This document shows, piece by piece, positions 18,892 through 27,172 of a stretch of 64,000 nt of DNA. The stretch lies in contig NZ_LZJN01000150.1 of NCBI RefSeq assembly GCF_001667735.1, positions 1 to 64,000 of the forward strand, read 5' to 3'. The notes under the pieces were generated by a model. The model was not told the origin of the DNA, ran no database searches, and saw nothing but the letters and a program-made list of their open reading frames with translations. Numbering within the stretch: the stretch's first letter is position 1; every line of letters starts with the position of its first letter. Position numbers and translations under genes: made by a program. This DNA is from Mycobacterium sp. E183. Its GTDB lineage: Bacteria; Actinomycetota; Actinomycetes; Mycobacteriales; Mycobacteriaceae.

Positions 18892-19779
18892 TCAAGCTGA
18901 TACCGCGGGCTTTTCGCCGGTCGGCGGGGCCCCGGCGGCCTGGCTGTGGGCGAGTGCCACGGTCGCGGCCGCCATCACCGCAACCGACAGGCCCAGTGCC
19001 ACCAGGCCGATGTCGTTGGTGCGCAGCGTCTCACCGAGCACGGTGACGCCGAGCACCGATCCGACGACGGGCTCGGCGACGGTCACGGCCGGAAGCGACG
19101 CGGTGAGCGGACCGGCCCGAAACGCGGACTGCTCCCAGGCCGTCGCCGCGATGGCCACCACCACCCACACGTACACCTCGGGCAGGCGCAGCAGCGCGGG
19201 GATGCCGCGGTCCAGCTGGTCGACCACACCCTTGGTCAGTACCGAAAACAATCCCCACAGCGAGCCCGACATCAGACCCAGCAGCAGCGCGCCAACGGTG
19301 CCGGGGAACATGCGCGCGCCGATCACGCACAGGATGAGCGCCGGACCCATGACCAATGCCACGATGCTCCAGGTATGCACAGACCCGCGCGGCGTTCCCT
19401 CCTGGGGGTCGCCGACCGTCACGACCACCGCGACCGCCGCGGCCAGCAGCACGGCCCAAATGCCTTGCCGCGGCGTGATTCTCCGATGATTGGTCCGCGC
19501 GCTGATCAGCAACGCGAACAGCAACGACGTCACCAACAGCGCCTGCACCAGCACCACCGAGCCCAGGTCAAGCGCCGCTGCCTGCAAGCCGAACCCGGCG
19601 GCGGCCACCAGGCTGCCTGTCCACCATTGCCGATCGCGCAGGAGCTGGCGGAACAGAGCGATGGTTCCGACCGGCTTGTCGGTGACCTGTCGGGCGGATC
19701 GCTGCTGGATGACGTCTCCGAAACCCACCATCAGGGCGGACGCGACCGCGAGGAGCGCCGCGATATCCGTCTTGCCCAA
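18892..19779 (-). CDS. DMT/EamA-family transporter
   Basis: About 295 residues with 9-10 membrane helices, matching drug/metabolite transporters of the EamA type. It shows two inverted halves ('GDVIQQRSARQ' after helix 1, 'SGSLWGLFSVLTKGVVDQL' opening the second half) and a terminal 'AEPVVGSVLGVTVLGETLRTND', the family's most conserved stretch. The start is a TTG at 19779, five bases after a perfect AGGAGG; the longer frame to 19905 has no site and reads into the divergent gene's leader. The substrate is unknown. Confidence 0.82.
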   Translation of the reverse strand: MGKTDIAALLAVASALMVGFGDVIQQRSARQVTDKPVGTIALFRQLLRDRQWWTGSLVAAAGFGLQAAALDLGSVVLVQALLVTSLLFALLISARTNHRRITPRQGIWAVLLAAAVAVVVTVGDPQEGTPRGSVHTWSIVALVMGPALILCVIGARMFPGTVGALLLGLMSGSLWGLFSVLTKGVVDQLDRGIPALLRLPEVYVWVVVAIAATAWEQSAFRAGPLTASLPAVTVAEPVVGSVLGVTVLGETLRTNDIGLVALGLSVAVMAAATVALAHSQAAGAPPTGEKPAVSA

Positions 19780-19859
19780 GCGGACCTCCTGTGTAACCGG
19801 GGTTGCGACCCTAGACTTCTGGACGGTACGCGACACGGCGTTTCGAGGGGATGCACGCC

Positions 19860-20447
19860 ATGAACGACACGAACTCCCGGATCGGCGTGCTGGCCACCGA
19901 GGCAATCGATCTGCTCATCGCCGCCGTCGACCAGGTTTCCCCGGAGCGCTGGGATCAGTCGTCCAACCTCGAGGGCTGGAGCCTGCGCGAGCTGGTCGGG
20001 CACGTCACGGGCAGCGCGGCGAAAGTGGTGACCCTGATCGAGGACGGTGAGCTCTGGGACCGCCCGTCGCAGCCTGCCGACTGGATATGCGATGACCCGA
20101 GCCAGCGGCTGCGCGAGCTGGCGGCGCGGCTGCGGGCCGGGTTGCCCGGCGCCGACCTCGACGGACCGCGGAGGTCGCCCGAAGGTGAGGTTCCGTTGCG
20201 GCGGGCGCTGACGTATCCGGTGTCCGACCTGGCCATGCACGCCTGGGACATCCAACGGTCGCAAGGGCGGCTGATCGAGCTGCCCGCGGACCTGCTGGGG
20301 CTGTGCCGCGGGTTGGTGGAGTCGCTGCCCGAGCACCTGTTGCGGCGGCCGGGCGGCTTCGGGCCGGCCCAGCCCGCACCGGATGACGCGACGCCGACCG
20401 TGCGGCTGATGGCTTTCCTGGGCCGCTCGGTCGACATCGGTGGCTGA
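19860..20447 (+). CDS. TIGR03086-like DinB-fold metal-binding protein
   Basis: About 195 residues of the mycothiol-dependent maleylpyruvate isomerase N-terminal/DinB superfamily. It has 'RWDQSSNLEGWSLRELVGHVTG' (first metal-ligand His) and 'YPVSDLAMHAWDIQRSQG' (second His region). Four helices are expected. Members may use mycothiol in isomerisation or conjugation; the exact reaction is unknown. ATG 19860 is preferred to 19851 because GAGGGG lies eight bases before it. A hairpin with a T run follows the stop. Confidence 0.82.
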   Translation: MNDTNSRIGVLATEAIDLLIAAVDQVSPERWDQSSNLEGWSLRELVGHVTGSAAKVVTLIEDGELWDRPSQPADWICDDPSQRLRELAARLRAGLPGADLDGPRRSPEGEVPLRRALTYPVSDLAMHAWDIQRSQGRLIELPADLLGLCRGLVESLPEHLLRRPGGFGPAQPAPDDATPTVRLMAFLGRSVDIGG

Positions 20448-20450
20448 GTC

Positions 20451-20471
20451 CGCCTGCGGCACAGGCGTTTT
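20451..20471 (+). terminator. Probable intrinsic terminator
   Basis: Four bases after the stop of the DinB-like gene, CGCCTG (20451-20456) and CAGGCG (20462-20467) form a perfect 6-bp stem with a 5-base loop, followed by TTTT. The stem is short but GC-rich, and the T tract is rare in this genome. Confidence 0.55.
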
Positions 20472-20537
20472 GCGGAGCTTCCCGTGGTCGGGCCAGTTAC
20501 AGAGGCAGCACCAGCCCCCGCGCCGGGAGACGCACGG

Positions 20538-20618
20538 GTTGCCCGCCTCGGAGCGACAACGCGGGCGATGAGGCCGCCGCCCAGCCCAACGAACGCATTG
20601 TCGCTGAGAGGCGAGCAC
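20538..20618. repeat. Degenerate copy of the dispersed GCCTCG-AGCGACAA stem-loop
   Basis: The left arm near 20538-20560 (GCCCGCCTCGGAGCGACAAC) and the right arm at 20597-20618 (ATTGTCGCTGAGAGGCGAGC) are partly complementary around a 36-base loop. Both arms closely match the arms of the perfect element at 62542-62642, so this is an older copy of the same family. It lies in the 228-base gap between two convergent genes. Confidence 0.65.
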
Positions 20619-20675
20619 GTCGGGCATCCCCGCACCCAGCGACGGCTGTGGCGCATGTGACGAAGATGGGTGCCC

Positions 20676-21068
20676 TCAGCTGTTGCGGCTGATCTTGAGT
20701 GCGGTGGTGATCATGGGGATCTGCAGGGGCAACCGGGCCAGGGCGACGATCCGCATCGGCCAGGGCTTGTCCCACCACAGCCGGCACATGTTGACGTTGG
20801 CCGGAAACACGCCGACGAACAACACGGCGGCCGCGAGCGCGGCCAGTCGCCGCGTGCGTCGCGGCAGCAACGCCGCTCCGATGCCCACCTCGGCCACCCC
20901 GGACGCATAGGTGTAGAAGCGGGCGCTGCCCGGGAGCTCGGCCGGGACGATCGTGTCGAACGGCTTGGGCGCCACGAAGTGCAGCGTCCCCACGCCCAGG
21001 AGCATCGCCGCGACGCGATACGCGGTGAGCTCGGTGGTGTCACGCACGGCGACTGGTCTGGTTGTCAT
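20676..21068 (-). CDS. DoxX-like small integral membrane protein
   Basis: 130 residues with four membrane helices. It has 'YRVAAMLLGVGTLHFVAPKPFDTIVP', 'FYTYASGVAEVGIGAALL', 'LAALAAAVLFVGVFPANVNM' and a last amphipathic helix. The 'GxxHFxxPxxF' pattern and four-helix layout are typical of DoxX/DoxD-like and MauE-like proteins. The family role is unsettled; thiol homeostasis has been proposed for mycobacterial DoxX. ATG 21068 fits the family start. It is divergent from the thiolase gene across a 149-base gap. Confidence 0.75.
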   Translation of the reverse strand: MTTRPVAVRDTTELTAYRVAAMLLGVGTLHFVAPKPFDTIVPAELPGSARFYTYASGVAEVGIGAALLPRRTRRLAALAAAVLFVGVFPANVNMCRLWWDKPWPMRIVALARLPLQIPMITTALKISRNS

Positions 21069-21217
21069 CGACCCATTGTGTCCTGTCACGCGCGGTCGGT
21101 ATCGGGATGGCGGAAACTCAGGCCGTTTACTATTGGCCATACGGTATTTGTTACGATTCGCGTCATCTGCTGACACCCGCGCTGCCGACCGCAGCCAGAC
21201 CGTTCGAGGTTGAGAAC

Positions 21218-22393
21218 ATGGCCAAACCCGTCATTGTCGGAGCGGTTCGGACGGCGATCGGCCGCTCCTTCAAGGGCACGCTCGTCAACACGCCACCCGA
21301 GACGCTGATCACCACGGTGCTTCCGGAGGTCGTGCGCCGCTCCGGCGTCGACCCGTCCGCCATCGACGACATCATCTTCGCTGAATCCCATTACGGGGGC
21401 GGGGATTTGGCGAGGTATGCCGCCACCGCCACGGGGATGGAGGACATTCCCGGCCAGTCGGTGAACCGGCACTGTGCGGGCAGCCTGACCGCCATCGGCA
21501 ACGCGGCGGCGCAGATCGGTTCCGGGATGGAACGCGTGCTGATCGCCGGCGGCGTGCAGTCGTTGTCGATGACGCCGCTGACCAACTGGCGGATCCCCGG
21601 CCCGGAGCTCAAGTTCGAGGAGCGCTGGATGCCGCCGACGCACGTCGAAACGCCGGATGCACCCGCCAAGGACATGTCGATCACCGTGGGCTGGAACACC
21701 GCCCAGGCGGTCGGGATCACGCGCGAGGAGATGGACGCGTGGGCGGCCCGCTCACATCAGCGCGCCATCGCGGCCATGGACGCGGGCAAGTTCGTCGACG
21801 AGATCATCCCGCTGAAGGTCACCCAGTTCGACGGTTCGGTCACCGAGTTCTCCGTGGACGAGCATCCCCGCCGAGACACCACCGTCGAAAAGCTCGCCGC
21901 GCTCAAAGTGCTGCACCCCGAGATCGAGGGGTTCTCGATCACGGCCGGCAACAGCAGCGGCACCAACGACGCCGCCGCGGCGGTGGCTCTCGTGGACCGC
22001 GACTACGCCGCGGCCGAAAACCTCAATGTCATGGGCGCGGTCCGGGCGTGGGCGGCCGCGGGCGTCGCCCCCCGCGACACCGGGCTGGGGGCCGTCAAGG
22101 TCATCGGCAAAGTGCTGCAGCGGGCCGGGCTGTCGGTCGACGACGTCGCGCTGTGGGAGATCAACGAGGCGTTCGCCTCGGTGCCGATCGCGGCGTGCCG
22201 CGAGTACGGCATCGACGAGGAGAAGGTGAACTTCTCCGGCAGCGGCTGCAGCCTCGGCCACCCCATCGCGGCCTCGGGCGCGCGCATGGTGACCACGCTG
22301 GTCTACGAGCTGGCCCGCCGTGGCGGCGGCATCGGCGTCGCGGCCATGTGCGCGGGTGGTGGCCAGGGCGGCGCCGTGGTGATCGAGGTCTAG
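21218..22393 (+). CDS. Thiolase family protein (acetyl-CoA acetyltransferase-like)
   Basis: 391 residues, full length for a thiolase. The nucleophile Cys is in 'VNRHCAGSLTAIGNAA', the catalytic His in 'GCSLGHPIAASGARM', and the second Cys in 'AAMCAGGGQGGA'. 'NSSGTNDAAAAVALVD' and 'WEINEAFASVPIAACREYGI' are the other hallmark blocks. It catalyses reversible Claisen condensation or cleavage of 3-ketoacyl-CoA; degradation versus synthesis cannot be decided. ATG 21218 starts at 'MAKPVIVGAVRTAIGRSFKG'. Its TAG stop is the first base triplet of a tandem repeat array. Confidence 0.92.
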   Translation: MAKPVIVGAVRTAIGRSFKGTLVNTPPETLITTVLPEVVRRSGVDPSAIDDIIFAESHYGGGDLARYAATATGMEDIPGQSVNRHCAGSLTAIGNAAAQIGSGMERVLIAGGVQSLSMTPLTNWRIPGPELKFEERWMPPTHVETPDAPAKDMSITVGWNTAQAVGITREEMDAWAARSHQRAIAAMDAGKFVDEIIPLKVTQFDGSVTEFSVDEHPRRDTTVEKLAALKVLHPEIEGFSITAGNSSGTNDAAAAVALVDRDYAAAENLNVMGAVRAWAAAGVAPRDTGLGAVKVIGKVLQRAGLSVDDVALWEINEAFASVPIAACREYGIDEEKVNFSGSGCSLGHPIAASGARMVTTLVYELARRGGGIGVAAMCAGGGQGGAVVIEV

Positions 22394-22626
22394 CGGCGAT
22401 CGCGAGCGCGGCGGAGCCGGGCGATGGGGGCACCTCCCGCTTGCGGGGGACGGGTCGCCGCCATCGGGTCAGCGGCGATCGCGAGCGCGGCGGAGCCGGG
22501 CGATGGGGGCACCTCCCGCTTGCGGGGGACGGGTCGCCGCCGTCGGGTCAGCGGCGATCGCGAGCGCGGCGGAGCCGGGTGAAGCGGGTCGCCGCCGTCG
22601 GGTCAGCGGCGATCGCGAGCGCGGCG
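22392..22626. repeat. 79-bp tandem repeat array between convergent stops
   Basis: Units begin AGCGGCGATCGCGAGCGCGG at 22392, 22471, 22550 and 22605. The first two are 79 bp and differ by one base (CCATCGG versus CCGTCGG). The third is 55 bp, having lost the segment with the TCCCGCTTGCGGG hairpin. The fourth is a 22-base partial. The array begins inside the thiolase stop codon and ends exactly before the stop of the next, convergent gene. The hairpins may serve as a bidirectional terminator. Confidence 0.92.
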
Positions 22627-23244
22627 CTAGTTGCAGTACGTGTAGCCGATGAATTGCGTTCCGCGCGTGTCGCCGCTCGAGTAATTGGCGAAGTGCACCG
22701 CCGGTTCCCCGTTGTACTGGGTGTTCATCTTCTGCACGGTCGGCGGGGGAACACCTTTGGGAAAGGCCAGGATCATGTCGGCGAAGATGTTCAAGCCGAC
22801 CTGGCAGATGGCCTCGCGCCGCGGCGGCTGTGGATTCCACGCGTGGACGATTACGGGCTCGGTGAGTTGATACCCGGCCGCGCAATTGGGATCGCAGACC
22901 TTGAACACGGCCGTGCCACTGCCGTCGGCGCCCTGTTGGCCCCACGAACTCCACGACATGTCTTGCAGCGCAACGGCGACGCTCGCGCAGCCCAGCACGT
23001 TGAGCCGCTTAGGCCGTTCGACGGGCGGAACGGACAGGTTGTAGCAGCCCGGGATCGCGAAGCTCTGCGGCGGTGCCGGCTGGGCGGTGGGTGGCTTGAC
23101 GCCCTGGTCACCCTGGGTCAGCTTCAGCACCACGAAGGTGAGGATGCCGCCCAGCGCGACCGCCGAGACGATCCCGATCACAACCAGACGCCCCCGCGTA
23201 CTGCGCCCCAGCCGACCCAACAAAGGAACGTTGCCCCCGCTCAC
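22627..23244 (-). CDS. Membrane-anchored secreted protein of unknown function
   Basis: About 205 residues. A basic N-terminus is followed by one membrane segment ('LVVIGIVSAVALGGILTFVVL', residues 21-42) and an extracytoplasmic domain with six or more Cys ('IPGCYNL', 'LGCASVAVAL', 'VCDPNCAAGY', 'AICQVGL', 'GYTYCN'). The type II topology and paired Cys suggest an oxidised periplasmic domain. I do not recognise the family. GTG 23244 ('MSGGNVPLL') was chosen; the much longer frame overlaps cysQ on the other strand and is spurious. Confidence 0.72.
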   Translation of the reverse strand: MSGGNVPLLGRLGRSTRGRLVVIGIVSAVALGGILTFVVLKLTQGDQGVKPPTAQPAPPQSFAIPGCYNLSVPPVERPKRLNVLGCASVAVALQDMSWSSWGQQGADGSGTAVFKVCDPNCAAGYQLTEPVIVHAWNPQPPRREAICQVGLNIFADMILAFPKGVPPPTVQKMNTQYNGEPAVHFANYSSGDTRGTQFIGYTYCN

Positions 23245-23344
23245 GATCAACAGATTACGGCCGGAACATTCCGCGAGGGGTGGTGCCCGCCGGCGCCGCG
23301 ATGGCAGGGTAAAGTTGGTCAACACTGCCAACTTAAGGATTGTG

Positions 23345-24088
23345 ATGGCCTTGCAGCTGACGGATGACCACGAACTGGCCGCGCGGTTGGCCACCGAGGC
23401 TGGACGGCTGTTGCTCACGGTCCGGGAAGAGTTCGCAGACGCGGAAGCGGGCGAGCGGAAAGCCGCGGGCGACAAGCGATCCCATGACTTTCTGATGGAG
23501 GCGCTGGCGGGCGAGCGGCCCGACGACGCGGTGCTGTCCGAGGAGGGCGCCGACGACCCGGTCCGGCTGCGCTCGGAGCGGGTGTGGATCGTCGATCCGC
23601 TTGACGGGACGCGGGAATTCTCCGAGCTCGGGCGCGACGACTGGGCGGTCCACGTCGCGCTGTGGGAGGCCGGTGAGCTCGTCGCCGGGGCGGTGGCGCT
23701 GCCTGCGCAGGGGATCACCCTGGCCACCCCCGAGGTGGCCTGGCCCCCCGCCGCGCCGGGCAAGCCGCGCATCGTGGTGTCGCGCACCCGGCCCCCGGCC
23801 GTTGCGCTGACCGTCCGCGACGCGCTGGACGGGGTGCTGGTCGAAATGGGTTCTGCCGGGGCCAAAGTGGCATCGATCGTCCAGGGCTTGTCGGATGTGT
23901 ACGTGCACGCCGGCGGCCAATTCGAATGGGACTCGGCCGCGCCGGTGGCCGTGGCAAGAGCGGCCGGCCTGCATACCTCCCGCATCGACGGGTCCGCCCT
24001 CGCCTACAACCGGTCGGACCCGAAATTGCCTGATTTGGTGGTCTGCCGGCCCGAGTTGGCGGAAGCCGTGCTGGCGGTCACGGGCTGA
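23345..24088 (+). CDS. cysQ: 3'-phosphoadenosine 5'-phosphate phosphatase CysQ
   Basis: 247 residues of the inositol monophosphatase/CysQ superfamily. The metal motifs are 'LSEEGADD' (Glu-Glu of motif A) and 'VWIVDPLDGTREF' (DPLDGT, motif B); 'QFEWDSAAPVAVARAAGL' is the third. This arrangement matches mycobacterial CysQ, which hydrolyses PAP and PAPS (and some inositol phosphates) and so tunes sulfate assimilation. ATG 23345 follows a TTAAGGATTGTG leader. It is 35 kb from the nirA-cysH cluster, so any link is metabolic, not positional. Confidence 0.88.
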   Translation: MALQLTDDHELAARLATEAGRLLLTVREEFADAEAGERKAAGDKRSHDFLMEALAGERPDDAVLSEEGADDPVRLRSERVWIVDPLDGTREFSELGRDDWAVHVALWEAGELVAGAVALPAQGITLATPEVAWPPAAPGKPRIVVSRTRPPAVALTVRDALDGVLVEMGSAGAKVASIVQGLSDVYVHAGGQFEWDSAAPVAVARAAGLHTSRIDGSALAYNRSDPKLPDLVVCRPELAEAVLAVTG

Positions 24089-24150
24089 TCGTCGCACCGG
24101 TGAGGTCGAGGGCGATGTCGACGAGCATGTCCTCCTGGCCGCCCACCATT
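24078..24150 (-). pseudogene. 3' remnant of a 4-hydroxy-2-oxovalerate aldolase gene
   Basis: On the minus strand 24150-24078 reads 'AMVGGQEDMLVDIALDLTGA' and ends six residues later at a TGA. 'VGGQED' followed by a hydrophobic helix is the C-terminal signature of 4-hydroxy-2-oxovalerate aldolases (HsaF/MhpE/BphI), which split the product of aromatic or steroid meta-cleavage. Only about 24 residues of roughly 345 remain, and the rest is missing at the junction near 24150. The stop lies inside the 3' end of cysQ. Confidence 0.75.
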
Positions 24151-24373
24151 GCCCCCGTCGGGGTTCGAATGGGAGCTGGGCTGGAACCCCATCGTCGTCG
24201 ACGAGACCACCTGGGAGCCCACTACCCACCAGGGCATCAGCATCTGGGGCCACACCCCCGAGGGACAAACGATCATCGAGAAGCTCACCCAGTTCAAGGC
24301 CGGCGCCGCGTCGCTGCTACACAACGAGGACGTGGTGCCCGCGCTCGCGGGGGCGGGCATTCCCGATAACTGA
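24149..24373 (+). pseudogene. 3' remnant of an extradiol ring-cleavage dioxygenase gene
   Basis: The frame encodes about 74 residues with the C-terminal signature of VOC-type extradiol dioxygenases: 'PPSGFEWELGWNPIVVDETTW', where the Glu of 'WELG' is the usual third iron ligand, and 'ISIWGH' near the end. The roughly 225 upstream residues with both iron-binding His are gone. No ribosome site precedes it. It joins head to head with the aldolase remnant, so one deletion probably removed the 5' ends of two divergent genes. Confidence 0.72.
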
Positions 24374-24389
24374 TCGAAGGGGAGCAACG

Positions 24390-25418
24390 TTGCGGATCGA
24401 CACCCACCACCACGCCATCCCGTCCTTCTACCGAGACCTGTTGCAAAAGGCCAAGATCGACGACGAGAGCGGCCGCGCGCTGCCGGAGTGGAGCCCCGAG
24501 GGGTCGCTGCGAACCATGGGCGAACTGGACGTCGCTACCGCGATCCTGTCGGTGTCGACCCCGGGCACCGCCTTCCTGCCGGCCGCAACTGACGCCGCCG
24601 CCCTCGCGCGTGACCTCAACGATTACCTCGCCGGGCTCGCCGCGGCCCGGCCCGACCGGTTCGGCTTCTTCGCCACCATCCCCATGCCGCACCTCAGCGA
24701 GTCCGTCGACGAGGTCGCCAGATCGCTCGACGAGCTGGGCGCCGACGGCGTCGTCCTACTCGCCAACGGCGCCGGGGCCTACCTAGGCCTGCCCGACCAG
24801 GAAGAGGTGTTCGCCGCGCTGGACGCTCGCTCTGCGGTTGTGTTCATCCACCCCGCCAACCTGCCCGGCCCCGCCGTTGAAGGTGTGCCGCCGTTCGCGG
24901 CCGACTTCCTGCTGGACACCACCCGCGCGGCGTATCTGCTTGTGCGCAATGGCATTTGCCGCAGGTATCCCAACATCAAGTTCATCCTGAGCCATGCGGG
25001 CGGATTCGTGCCGTACGCCGCGCACCGCATGGCCCTCGCCATCATGGCCGACACCGGGCGCAGCCTGGCGGACACCCTCGACGACTTCGCGGGCTTCTAC
25101 TTCGACACGGCGTTGTCGTCCAGCGCCACGGCGCTGCCCAGCCTGCTCGCCTTCGCCAAGCCCGGGCACGTCACCTTCGGCTCCGACTGGCCCTTCGCGC
25201 CGCTGGCGGCCGCCAAGCTGTTCGCCGCGGGGTTGGAGACCTACGCCGGGCTCGACGGGCCCACCCGGGGGGCGATCGAGCGCGGCAACGCGCTGGCGCT
25301 GTTCCCGCGGCTGGGGGCGGTCCCGCCGTCGGAATCCGCCTCGGCGTTCGACCGGATACGACGCAGCGCGAGCAGAGTGGTCATGCGGGGCGTCGTGCGG
25401 CTCGTCAATACCCGCTGA
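24390..25418 (+). CDS. Amidohydrolase-2 family metal-dependent decarboxylase/hydrolase
   Basis: 342 residues of the amidohydrolase family 2 (ACMSD/6-methylsalicylate decarboxylase-like). It opens 'MRIDTHHHAIPSFYRD', the N-terminal HxH metal pair. The metal His in 'VFIHPANLPG', 'FILSHAGGFVPYAAHRM' and the final Asp in 'VTFGSDWPFAP' complete the site. Such enzymes decarboxylate or hydrolyse aromatic and ring-cleavage acids. TTG 24390 has AAGGGGAG upstream. It lies 16 bases after the truncated dioxygenase gene and was probably in its operon, so it may be a surviving member of a lost aromatic pathway. Confidence 0.85.
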   Translation: MRIDTHHHAIPSFYRDLLQKAKIDDESGRALPEWSPEGSLRTMGELDVATAILSVSTPGTAFLPAATDAAALARDLNDYLAGLAAARPDRFGFFATIPMPHLSESVDEVARSLDELGADGVVLLANGAGAYLGLPDQEEVFAALDARSAVVFIHPANLPGPAVEGVPPFAADFLLDTTRAAYLLVRNGICRRYPNIKFILSHAGGFVPYAAHRMALAIMADTGRSLADTLDDFAGFYFDTALSSSATALPSLLAFAKPGHVTFGSDWPFAPLAAAKLFAAGLETYAGLDGPTRGAIERGNALALFPRLGAVPPSESASAFDRIRRSASRVVMRGVVRLVNTR

Positions 25419-25423
25419 CGCCG

Positions 25424-26329
25424 TCAGCGCAGCGCTTGCTGCCAGGACAGAATGCGTTCGGCCAGTTCGGGTCCGGAGTCTTCCTGGATGAAATGACTGG
25501 CGTTGATGCGGGCGTGCGGCTGGCCCGCGGCGCCGGGGATGTGCTTGATGAGGGGACGGTCAGCTTTGCCGAGGATCGGATCGCGGGCCCCGAAAATGGC
25601 GAGGCAGGGTTTCTCCCATTGGCCCAGGGCCTTCCACGCGGCCCTGTTGGCGGGGATCGCCGGATCGTCCGGTGAGGTCGGCACCAACTGCGGGAAGGCC
25701 CGGGCACCGGCCTGATACGTCTTGTCGGGAAACGGCGCGTCATACCCAGCCCTGACCCTGGCGGAAACCCGGCGCACGGTCCCCACCGCAACGATGCGGC
25801 CCGCGGGCAACACGGGGGAGTAGCGCGCGAACGCGCGCCAGGCGTAGAAGGCGGGCGGGGTGGGTCGCTCCGCGGTCGGCAGGAAGCCGTTGGCCACCAC
25901 GAGCCGTGCGATGCGGTCACCCTGTTCGGCGGCGATGCGCAGCCCGATCAGCGATCCCCAGTCCTGCACGAACAGCGTCACGTCCTTGAGGTTCAGCCGT
26001 TCGAACCACGACGTCACCCATTCGACGTGCCGTTGATAGGTGTAATCCTCGATCCGGCCGGGCTTGTCGGAGCGGCCGAAACCGATCAGGTCGGGCGCGA
26101 GCACGCGGTTCCCGGCGTCGGCCAGCGGCTGGATCATCGTCCGGTACAGGTAGCTCCAGGTGGGCTCCCCGTGCAGCAGCACGATCGGCGGCCCGTCGGC
26201 GGGGCCCTCGTCCAGAAAGTGCATGCGCAGCGGCTGGGTGTCGCTTGCCGCGACGTCAACGTAGTTCGCTACGAACGGATAGCCCTCCAGGTTTTCGAAT
26301 CGGGAGTCCGGGGTTCGTAGCACATGCAT
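25424..26329 (-). CDS. dhmA: Haloalkane dehalogenase DhmA
   Basis: 301 residues, an alpha/beta hydrolase closely matching the DhmA (Rv2296-type) haloalkane dehalogenases. The nucleophile is Asp123 in '[12 protein letters not shown]', followed by the halide-stabilising Trp. '[13 protein letters not shown]' (His53-Gly-Glu-Pro) is the oxyanion region typical of DhmA/DhlA-like enzymes, and '[11 protein letters not shown]' holds the catalytic His. It hydrolyses carbon-halogen bonds; the physiological substrate is unknown. ATG 26329 follows AGGAGCTGAAT. A small CTCGCG-ACAA-CGCGAG hairpin (26368-26383) lies upstream. Confidence 0.9.
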   Translation of the reverse strand: MHVLRTPDSRFENLEGYPFVANYVDVAASDTQPLRMHFLDEGPADGPPIVLLHGEPTWSYLYRTMIQPLADAGNRVLAPDLIGFGRSDKPGRIEDYTYQRHVEWVTSWFERLNLKDVTLFVQDWGSLIGLRIAAEQGDRIARLVVANGFLPTAERPTPPAFYAWRAFARYSPVLPAGRIVAVGTVRRVSARVRAGYDAPFPDKTYQAGARAFPQLVPTSPDDPAIPANRAAWKALGQWEKPCLAIFGARDPILGKADRPLIKHIPGAAGQPHARINASHFIQEDSGPELAERILSWQQALR

Positions 26330-26443
26330 ATTCAGCTCCTCCGGTGGGCGGGCGCCTCTGCAAGCCTCTCGCGACAACGCGAGTTCGTCTAGTGGGAGAT
26401 TTCATTGGGCTAGACGTCGTGTGGACATTAAACTGGCTTGTTC

Positions 26444-27172
26444 ATGGCGATTCGGCGCGCGGTCCTCGTCATCGCGGACATCAGCGGTTACACCCACTAC
26501 ATGCAATGGAACCGAACGCACCTAGCCCATGCGCAGTTGACGGTGGCGGGCCTGCTGGAGTCGGTGATCGACGCAGGCAGGGGGCTGAAGCTGGCGAAGC
26601 TCGAGGGTGACGCCGCCTTCTTCTGGGCGCCCGACGGCGACGCCAAAGTGCTGGTGTGTGACCGGCTGTCCCGGATGCGGGAGGCGTTCATCGCGCGGCG
26701 CGAGCGCTTCAAGAAGGACCTCGCCTGCGAGTGCGCGAGTTGCGCGCAGTTGGATAACCTCTCGCTGAAATTCGTGGTCCATCAGGGTGAGGTGGCCGAA
26801 CAACGGGTGAAGCGCCACGTGGAGCTCGCCGGCTTCGACGTCATCCTGGTGCATCGCATGCTGAAAAACATGGTCCCCGTGGTCGAATACGTGCTGATGA
26901 CCGATTCCGTCGCGGCCTGCCTCGACGAATCGGTGCGCTCCCAGTGCAAACCGCTGACCCACATCTTCGACGACATCGGGGAGACGCCGACGCACTACAT
27001 CGACCTCGCGACCTCGCAGGTTTCCCTCGCACAGCCCGAGTCCGGCTTCTTTCGGCGGGTCGGGGCGACGATGAAACTCGAGCTGAGCTCGCTGCCGTTC
27101 GTGCTTGGCTTGAAGGAGCCCGCCGAGGGCTTCCGCAACCTGGGCCGCGGCGCCGAGGAGATCCCCGCCTAG
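26444..27172 (+). CDS. DUF2652 protein (cyclase-like fold)
   Basis: 242 residues. The N-terminal '[17 protein letters not shown]' mimics the opening strand of class III nucleotide cyclases ('ADISGFT'), and '[18 protein letters not shown]' matches the second metal/Gly-Asp segment. '[23 protein letters not shown]' adds a C-x-C-x-x-C cluster typical of DUF2652. Cyclase activity is doubtful: the family has no shown catalysis. ATG 26444 was preferred to TTG 26438. It is divergent from dhmA and its last four bases overlap the convergent MalY-like gene. Confidence 0.8.
   Translation: MAIRRAVLVIADISGYTHYMQWNRTHLAHAQLTVAGLLESVIDAGRGLKLAKLEGDAAFFWAPDGDAKVLVCDRLSRMREAFIARRERFKKDLACECASCAQLDNLSLKFVVHQGEVAEQRVKRHVELAGFDVILVHRMLKNMVPVVEYVLMTDSVAACLDESVRSQCKPLTHIFDDIGETPTHYIDLATSQVSLAQPESGFFRRVGATMKLELSSLPFVLGLKEPAEGFRNLGRGAEEIPA

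Noticed and set aside
22392..22626. Regularly spaced repeats resembling a CRISPR array
   Set aside because: Units are contiguous 79-bp tandem copies without unique spacers, and no cas genes are near.
26368..26383. CTCGCG-ACAA-CGCGAG hairpin upstream of dhmA
   Set aside because: Perfect but only six bp; in a GC-rich genome this occurs by chance, and no related copy was seen.
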